Assembly: GCA_022448265.1 (NCBI GenBank) | Contig: JAKVCC010000007.1 | Span: 1-64,000 of the forward strand | Direction: 5' to 3' | DNA from: Pirellulales bacterium | GTDB taxonomy: Bacteria > Planctomycetota > Planctomycetia > Pirellulales > Lacipirellulaceae | Length of the DNA: 64,000 nt | Shown here: positions 58,709 through 64,000 of the stretch, piece by piece | Layout of the letters: each line of letters starts with the position of its first letter | Numbering within the stretch: position 1 is the first letter of the stretch | Notes under the pieces: model-generated | What the model was told of the DNA's origin: nothing | Seen by the model: only the letters and a program-made list of their open reading frames with translations | The model's database searches: none | Translations under genes and position numbers: made by a program

Positions 58709-58837
58709 TCAGCCTACCTCGTTGTCTAATTCTCGTTTCGTCCATTCTTCTCGCAAGTGCCGTCGCATGATCTTGTTGGACGCCGTACGGGGCAGACGCT
58801 CAACGAGCACCACATCGTGCCGCATTTGGCGGTTCCC
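58709..58837 (-). pseudogene. C-terminal tail of an AMP-dependent acyl-CoA synthetase
   Basis: A minus-strand frame reads VVLVERLPRTASNKIMRR, then HLREEW, ending at TGA 58709. This is the last segment of acyl-CoA synthetase/ligase proteins, with the catalytic Lys in T-A-S-N-K. Upstream the frame loses similarity after about 40 residues, and no AMP-binding domain is present. It is a relic at the tRNA-Leu site. Confidence 0.65.
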
Positions 58838-59084
58838 ACCCGAGTGTCTTCATGGCCGTGCGGGCCGATGGTTCCGTAAGGCCAGTCAGGTTCGACGTGG
58901 ACTTGGCCGTGTTCAAAGCGTTCTGCTCGCGGGATGATGGAGGTGTGGTGGATTCGGAAGACTTATAAGCCAGGGTGAGTAACTTGCAAACTTGCCGCCC
59001 CTTTATCTATCCTGGGTGCAGCGAGGAATTGCCGGCACCAGCATGAGATGTTTTACTCAAACTCACAAGGAACGAGAGATCGCA

Positions 59085-59528
59085 ATGGCATGTATTCACC
59101 AACACTCATATTGCCAGTGCCTAGTAGCCATCTGGCACGTGTCAACCGCACTAGCCCTCGGGAGCCTGATCACCGGCTGCAGTGGAGACTCTGGACCCAA
59201 GCGATACGAATTGAGCGGCGAGGCCAAGGTCGAAGGCCAACCAATTCCGGTCGGTTACATCACATTTACCCCGGACACCAAGGCCGGTAACAGCGGCTCG
59301 GGAACTCATGCCGAGATCAAGGATGGGCGCTATCGCACCGAACCTGATCGAGGCACGGTGGGTGGTCCTCACGTGGTATCCGTCAGCGGGTTCGACGGGA
59401 AAAAGATTCAACACGGTCCGGAGTTGAACCCGATGGGCAAGCCGCTGTTTCCCGACACCTCGTTCCATGTAGACCTGCCGAAAGAAGCGAGCACCAAAGA
59501 TTTCGAGGTCCGCAAGAACAGGAAGTAG
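59085..59528 (+). CDS. planctomycete lipoprotein, carboxypeptidase-regulatory-like
   Basis: 147 residues from the ATG at 59085. Residues 1-27 form a lipoprotein signal ending in lipobox SLITGC. The mature part is one beta-sandwich-type domain (SGEAKVEGQPIPVGYITF, then GTHAEIKDGRYRTEPDRGTV, then GPHVVSVSGFDG). Proteins of this type are plentiful in planctomycetes, often beside DUF1559 genes, and their role is unknown. Its N-terminal domain is of the same kind as that of the chimeric ORF at 38.6 kb. The frame extends upstream to a TTG, but the lipobox favours this start. Confidence 0.8.
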   Translation: MACIHQHSYCQCLVAIWHVSTALALGSLITGCSGDSGPKRYELSGEAKVEGQPIPVGYITFTPDTKAGNSGSGTHAEIKDGRYRTEPDRGTVGGPHVVSVSGFDGKKIQHGPELNPMGKPLFPDTSFHVDLPKEASTKDFEVRKNRK

Positions 59529-59656
59529 CCTGTTGGGCGTCTGGGGAAAATACCCTTTTGGGACCGACGCTCGTCTGCTTCACTGCCGCAGTCTGCTCCC
59601 AGCTTCCCACCATTGCAGCGCAAAGCCCACTTGAAATCAAGTTGCCTACGGCCCCT

Positions 59657-60367
59657 CTATTTATTCAACTCCAGCTCCAGCAGTTTAATGTTCTTATACC
59701 AAACTTTGTGACCGTGATCTTGAAACCCTAGCAGGCCTTTGCGAGCGAAGTCTCTTACTGCGCGCGGTCCGTCACTGAGTTTGTACTTATGCTTCGTGCC
59801 ATCAGGGCAGATCCCTGGTCGGTCGAAATTGTCGCAATTCATTGCAACTACCAGATCACCGTTTATTTTGACGTCAATGTTGGGACCGTGACACCTGAGT
59901 TCGACCGTGTTCCACTGGCCGGTTGCCTTGCCGGCATTCCTGGTAGTGGCCGCAAGATCGTAAATCGCGCCGAACTGGTGCTTGCCAACTTTTGTGCCGC
60001 CCATCACCTGAACCTCGAAACCCGTGTGTACAGGATTGTTGGGGTCTTCGACACGGAAGAAGATGCCAGAATTGCAGTGAGGGTCTTCCCAGAGGACATC
60101 GCATTTCAGGACAAAATTTTCGAAATGGCGCTCGTGTAGAACAAGGTAACCACCCGACTTGTAGGGAACAATCGCCCCATCTTCCACCGGCGCCGCGATC
60201 GGCTTACCGTTATTGCACCTCCAGCCCGTCAGATCCTCGCCATTAAACAGCAGCAGCCAACCGGCCATTTTTTCGTTGTCGGAAAGTTCGTTGTCACGGG
60301 CTACGGCTGACAAGGCCAGACTTAGCACGGCGACAATCGCGGTGACCAACTGTAGACTTCGAACCAT
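59657..60367 (-). CDS. DUF1080 protein (3-keto-disaccharide hydrolase family)
   Basis: 236 residues from the ATG at 60367. A signal peptide (LQLVTAIVAVLSLALSAVA) precedes a concanavalin-like domain: GWLLLFNGEDLTGWRCNNGK, GYLVLHERHFENFVL, CNSGIFFRVEDP, VQVMG near 140 and GLLGFQDHGHKVWYKNIKL at the end. Family members act on 3-keto-glycosides or bind carbohydrate. It is divergent from the PSCyt1 gene. Its place in a DUF1080/PSCyt1/DUF1501 group suggests extracellular polymer use, which is inference. Confidence 0.9.
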   Translation of the reverse strand: MVRSLQLVTAIVAVLSLALSAVARDNELSDNEKMAGWLLLFNGEDLTGWRCNNGKPIAAPVEDGAIVPYKSGGYLVLHERHFENFVLKCDVLWEDPHCNSGIFFRVEDPNNPVHTGFEVQVMGGTKVGKHQFGAIYDLAATTRNAGKATGQWNTVELRCHGPNIDVKINGDLVVAMNCDNFDRPGICPDGTKHKYKLSDGPRAVRDFARKGLLGFQDHGHKVWYKNIKLLELELNK

Positions 60368-60424
60368 GAGAACCTCCCGCTGGTAATTGGAATAAACAAA
60401 CGGATATTGTAGCACCCCAAGCAT

Positions 60425-60792
60425 ATCCGCTTCCGCTCGCGTAAATTGTCTCGTATGCGCTGAAATTTTTCATCAGTCCGCCTGGCAACTGAGTCCAGAC
60501 ACGGCTATTCCAGTCGTCAAGCATGCCATATGCAATTGTGATGGATTATAATACTTACACCGTGTAAAATGACAATTCCATAACAAAATACAACTGCGTT
60601 TCGCCTGCCGCTGATGAGGACTTTCAGTCCTGACATCTAAAGCCGTTTTAGCAACCGCTTTTAGTCAACCTTTGACATTGCAACCGCCTATTGTTCCTTG
60701 ATGCAATGCTAGATGAACTGACGTAGTCGGCGCAGTTCTTCCAGCGATCTTCAGGCAAACAAATTTTTCTCGTTACAAATCCATAATCAACT
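60425..60792. other. divergent promoter region
   Basis: It serves the DUF1080 gene (minus) and PSCyt1 gene (plus). Apart from the dyad noted separately it shows no gene. Confidence 0.4.
60547..60567. promoter_or_regulatory. -10-like hexamer with adjacent perfect palindrome
   Basis: TATAAT at 60547-60552 is followed by TTACAC-C-GTGTAA (60555-60567), a perfect 6-1-6 dyad, as for a repressor operator near a transcription start. No matching -35 is clear. The region lies about 180 bases before one gene and 240 before the other. Confidence 0.35.
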
Positions 60793-63177
60793 ATGCAACA
60801 CCGATTTGCACGACTGCTTATCCTCAGCGGGTCAACCCTCCTCGGGTCGGCTTTCTCCGTACCGGGTGCGGAGGTGAAACAGGAAAACGCCGTTTTTTTT
60901 GAAAAACATATCCGGCCTATCCTCGTCGAGCACTGTTATGAGTGCCACTCTGAGCAGGCCGGCAAGCGTAAGGGCGGACTCTTGCTGGATCGCAAGGCCG
61001 GCTGGGAAACGGGCGGCGACTCAGGCCCAGCTATCGTGCCAGGCGATGCGGCAGACAGCCTGCTGATCGAAAGCGTGCACTACGAAGCCTATGAAATGCC
61101 GCCCGAGGGAAAACTGCCTGACAAAACTATCGCTCTCCTAGAGGAATGGGTTCGTCGCGGCGCGTTCGACCCGCGCTTAGCCCCCGGCCCAGCGGCCAGG
61201 GAAGAAATCGACATTGAAGCGGGACGCCAGTTCTGGTGCTTTCAGCCGGTGACCAGACCAACGATCCCTGTAGTGACGGACAAGGCCTGGCCGCTGGGCG
61301 ACATCGATCACCTCATCCTTGCCAAACTGGAGGACGCTGAGATCACGCCGGCCCCAGACGCAAATCGTGAAGCGATCCTACGCCGAGTTACGCTCGCCCT
61401 AACCGGGCTCCCTCCAACCGTTGCCGAGCAGGACGCCTTTCTTGCAGATCAGTCGCCTGGCGCATTTGAAAGAGTCGTCGACTACCTGCTCGAGTCCGAC
61501 GCCTTTGCCGAGTGCTGGGCACGGCATTGGCTCGACATCATACGCTATGCCGACTCTGTTGGAGGTGGCGGTAGCCAGGTTCTGAAGGATTCCTGGCGAT
61601 TGCGCGACTACGTCATCGACTCCTTTCGGAGGGATAAGCCGCTCAACAAAATGATCCGCGAACATATCGCCGGGGATCTCCTGCCGTTTTCGAGCTACCG
61701 GGAGCAAGTTGAGCAGCTCACGGCGACCGGTTTCCTCGTCCTCGGACCACATAACTATGGAGGGCAGGACAAGGATCTAATCGCCCTGGACATTGCCGAT
61801 GAGCAAATTGACACGATCGGCAAGGCCTTTCTCGGCATGACAATCGGCTGCGCGCGATGCCACGATCACAAGTTCGATCCCATTCCGACCAGCGACTATT
61901 ATGCGCTCGCCGGAATTTTTTTAAGCACCAAATCGGTCTCCAACAAACACTTTTCTTCGTGGTTCACTCGCACCTACCCCATGTCTCCCGAACAGAAAGC
62001 GGAGCTGGACGCAGGCAGGGCCAAAGACAAGGCCAAAATAGTCTCATTGACCAACCACGTCGCCGAGTTGAAGAAGCGAATTAAAGCGGTGGACAAGAAG
62101 GCGAATCCCGCAGCCGGGGCGTCGCTCAGGACCGAGTTGCAGGAGAAGCAGGTCAGTCTTAAGGGGTTGCAGAAGAAGAAACCGCCTAAGCAACCGACGA
62201 TCATGTGCGTAGGAGAGGTCGATGAGCCCAAGGACACGCCGATTCGTGTGCGTGGCCAGCCGAGAAATATCGGCGAGACCGTTTCGCGCGGCTTTCTTCA
62301 AGTCGCGATGTCGCCAGACAAGCCTGCCCCGAAACTTGACGAAGGCAGTGGGCGATTGGAATTGGCGCATTGGATTGCCAGCGATGAAAATCCACTTACC
62401 GCTCGCGTGCTCGCCAACCGCATTTGGCAGCACCTGTTGGGCCACGGCATTGTTCGATCCTCAGACAACTTCGGTAACAGCGGCAATCTGCCCACCCATC
62501 CCGAATTGCTCGATTACCTAGCTGTGCGGTTGATCCAAAACGGCTGGTCCACCCGCCAGCTCGTGCGGGAGATTGTCCTCTCCCGAACGTGGCGCATGGC
62601 CAGCGAAGGAGGTGATCCCGATGGCGACAGGCTCGACATAGAAAACGAGTTGCTGTGGCGCGCCCACAAGCGCCGCCTCAACGCCGAAGCCCTGCGGGAC
62701 TCAATACTGATGCTTTCTGGAACACTCGACTCGGACTCGGAGAAAGGCGGGCCCAGCCTGCCGCCCGGTTTAAAATCCGCGATCGATTTTGAATTCACGT
62801 CCATGAAGCGAAGTATCTACATTCCCGTCTTCCGCAACCGGCTGTACGAAATCTTCGGCACCTTCGACTTCGCCAACCCCAACTTTGTAGTCAGCAAACG
62901 GTTCGAAAGCACCATCCCCACGCAGTCGCTCTACCTCATGAACAGCCCTTTCATACACCATCAGGCGCAGGTGGCCGCTCAGCAATTCCTTGAAAAACCG
63001 GCCGATACCGCAGCCGCCACACGATGGACCTACCGCCACATCCTTTGCCGCAGCCCGAGCGATGAGGAAATGGCCCTGACACATGAGTTCCTGGAGTCCG
63101 AAGACTTTTCCAGTGAAGCCTGGGCTAGCCTGATTCAGAGTTTGTATAGCTGCGTCGATTTTCAATATATTCACTAA
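60793..63177 (+). CDS. PSCyt1-DUF1549-DUF1553 protein
   Basis: 794 residues. A signal peptide (LLILSGSTLLGSAFSVPGA) is followed by PSCyt1 with haem site C48-Y-E-C51-H52 and the EMPPEGKLPD Met-ligand segment. A DUF1549 domain follows (about 150-355, DRVVDYLLESDAFAECWARHW-like in style), then a coiled Lys-rich insert (about 405-470), then DUF1553 (about 520-775; ANRIWQHLLGHGIV, and RRLNAEALRDSILMLSG). It is the typical planctomycete three-domain protein, exported and probably redox-active. DUF1501 follows directly, as usual. Confidence 0.93.
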   Translation: MQHRFARLLILSGSTLLGSAFSVPGAEVKQENAVFFEKHIRPILVEHCYECHSEQAGKRKGGLLLDRKAGWETGGDSGPAIVPGDAADSLLIESVHYEAYEMPPEGKLPDKTIALLEEWVRRGAFDPRLAPGPAAREEIDIEAGRQFWCFQPVTRPTIPVVTDKAWPLGDIDHLILAKLEDAEITPAPDANREAILRRVTLALTGLPPTVAEQDAFLADQSPGAFERVVDYLLESDAFAECWARHWLDIIRYADSVGGGGSQVLKDSWRLRDYVIDSFRRDKPLNKMIREHIAGDLLPFSSYREQVEQLTATGFLVLGPHNYGGQDKDLIALDIADEQIDTIGKAFLGMTIGCARCHDHKFDPIPTSDYYALAGIFLSTKSVSNKHFSSWFTRTYPMSPEQKAELDAGRAKDKAKIVSLTNHVAELKKRIKAVDKKANPAAGASLRTELQEKQVSLKGLQKKKPPKQPTIMCVGEVDEPKDTPIRVRGQPRNIGETVSRGFLQVAMSPDKPAPKLDEGSGRLELAHWIASDENPLTARVLANRIWQHLLGHGIVRSSDNFGNSGNLPTHPELLDYLAVRLIQNGWSTRQLVREIVLSRTWRMASEGGDPDGDRLDIENELLWRAHKRRLNAEALRDSILMLSGTLDSDSEKGGPSLPPGLKSAIDFEFTSMKRSIYIPVFRNRLYEIFGTFDFANPNFVVSKRFESTIPTQSLYLMNSPFIHHQAQVAAQQFLEKPADTAAATRWTYRHILCRSPSDEEMALTHEFLESEDFSSEAWASLIQSLYSCVDFQYIH

Positions 63178-63188
63178 GGACTACCGTT

Positions 63189-64000
63189 GTGACTAACCGC
63201 TTCAGATTTTCACGCCGCCAGCTTTTGAAGACTGCCGCTTGTGGCTTCGGTCACGTGGCCTTTGCCGGCATTGCCAATGCCACTTCTAAGAATCCGTTGG
63301 CTCCGAAACCGGCCATGTACGGGGCAAGGGCCAAGCGCGTGATTTTTCTTTTTATGCAGGGCGGTCCCAGTCAGATAGACACTTTTGACCACAAGCCTGA
63401 ACTGGTCAAGTGGGACGGGAAAATGACAGATTTCGCGCATCGCGGCAACAACAAGCCTATGAAGGTGCTGAAGCACATGTGGGACTTCCGGCGTCACGGC
63501 CAGTGCGGCCAAACGGTTTCCAGTCTATTTCCTGAAATAGCCAAACACGTCGACGACATTTGCTTCCTCCAGGGCATGCACACCGAAGGCGTCGCCCATG
63601 GCCCGGCGACACTCTTCCTGCACACGGGTGCGACAAACCTCGTGCGTCCATCGATGGGCGCGTGGATCAGCTATGGACTGGGTAGTGAGAACGAGAACCT
63701 GCCTGCTTTCGTCACCGTGAATCCGCCGGCAAACAAAGGGGGTCCGCGACACTACAACAATGCTTTCCTGCCCCCCATCCACCAGGGCACTGTCCTGGGG
63801 CAACCAGGCAACCGCAATGCCGTGCCCAAGCTGGCCAACCTGGAAAGCCTCCTCTCCGCCGAGGCCAGTCAGAAGCAACACGAATTCCTCCAACGACTTA
63901 ACCACATTCAAGCCGGTCCCCAACCCGACACCGCAGTGGAGGGTGCGATCAATTCGCTCGAGATGGCTTGGCGCATGCAGAACCACACCAGCGAGCTGGT
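63189..64000 (+). CDS. DUF1501 protein, partial (cut by the window end)
   Basis: Starts at GTG 63189 with VTNRFRFSRRQLLKTAAC, a twin-arginine (Tat) signal, so the protein is exported folded. It then reads IFLFMQGGPSQIDTFDHKPE, the DUF1501 signature shared with sulfatase-like phosphatase-superfamily enzymes, and continues with GVAHGPATLFLHTGAT. The frame is open to the last base of the window; usual length is 430-480 residues, so about 55% is present. It is 11 bases from the PSCyt1-DUF1549-DUF1553 gene, a classic pair. Confidence 0.92.
   Translation, partial: MTNRFRFSRRQLLKTAACGFGHVAFAGIANATSKNPLAPKPAMYGARAKRVIFLFMQGGPSQIDTFDHKPELVKWDGKMTDFAHRGNNKPMKVLKHMWDFRRHGQCGQTVSSLFPEIAKHVDDICFLQGMHTEGVAHGPATLFLHTGATNLVRPSMGAWISYGLGSENENLPAFVTVNPPANKGGPRHYNNAFLPPIHQGTVLGQPGNRNAVPKLANLESLLSAEASQKQHEFLQRLNHIQAGPQPDTAVEGAINSLEMAWRMQNHTSEL

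Overview
The window looks like a chromosomal segment of a planctomycete, probably of the order Pirellulales. Family-level signs are a three-domain PSCyt1/DUF1549/DUF1553 protein followed by a Tat-exported DUF1501 protein, DUF1080 and DUF1559-type sequence, a PEP-CTERM anchored secreted protein, a haem-c/leucine-rich-repeat hybrid, and many solitary housekeeping genes that would sit in operons elsewhere (rpsR, ilvD, metH). The assignment is inference from gene families. No rRNA and no CRISPR array were seen.

Layout. 0-2 kb: the scar of an integrative element at tRNA-Gln, with a truncated ytoQ, an intact PD-(D/E)XK nuclease and the last part of a tyrosine recombinase. 2.5-10.8 kb: an FHA-GAF-PP2C phosphatase, a BON protein, the serine genes serC and serA, and aconitase. 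11-18.6 kb: a membrane-anchored unknown, a LolD-like ATPase, a protein-prenyltransferase-beta-like protein with a degenerate zinc site, a thioesterase, ribosomal protein S18, a GT4 glycosyltransferase and a sodium/solute symporter with its DUF3311 partner. 18.7-26.5 kb: a terpenoid-type locus with a flavin halogenase/reductase-like enzyme, a chorismate-lyase-like protein, a DUF116-polyprenyl synthase fusion, a class II (squalene-hopene type) cyclase and a divergent radical SAM enzyme. 26.5-28.7 kb: gene-poor, with BlaI and glycosidase relics. 28.8-35.3 kb: metH, an exported MsrA-MsrB fusion and a secreted unknown. 36.5-39.6 kb: amt-glnB, then a chimeric lipoprotein/DUF1559 ORF and a second recombinase tail ending in tRNA-Glu. 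39.7-48.8 kb: an ABC ATPase with a large membrane protein, MazG, a Rieske protein, a DUF6263-like secreted protein, an MBL hydrolase, pgi and archaeal-type phosphoglycerate mutase. 48.9-58.3 kb: cytochrome/LRR protein, ilvD, GT2, C45-type hydrolase, xylA and a secreted cyclophilin. 58.4-59 kb: tRNA-Leu with a third recombinase tail and an acyl-CoA-synthetase relic. 59-64 kb: lipoprotein, DUF1080, PSCyt1/DUF1549/DUF1553 and DUF1501 (cut by the window end).

Two themes stand out. First, all three tRNA genes in the window have the 3' end of a tyrosine recombinase running into the tRNA 3' end, each with other gene fragments nearby, which suggests repeated integration and decay at tRNA sites. Second, the 18.7-26.5 kb locus combines prenyl-chain synthesis, class II cyclisation, flavin chemistry and radical SAM chemistry. 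It lacks the usual HpnC/D/E squalene genes and carries an unusual DUF116-polyprenyl synthase fusion, so it is the best candidate here for an undescribed pathway.
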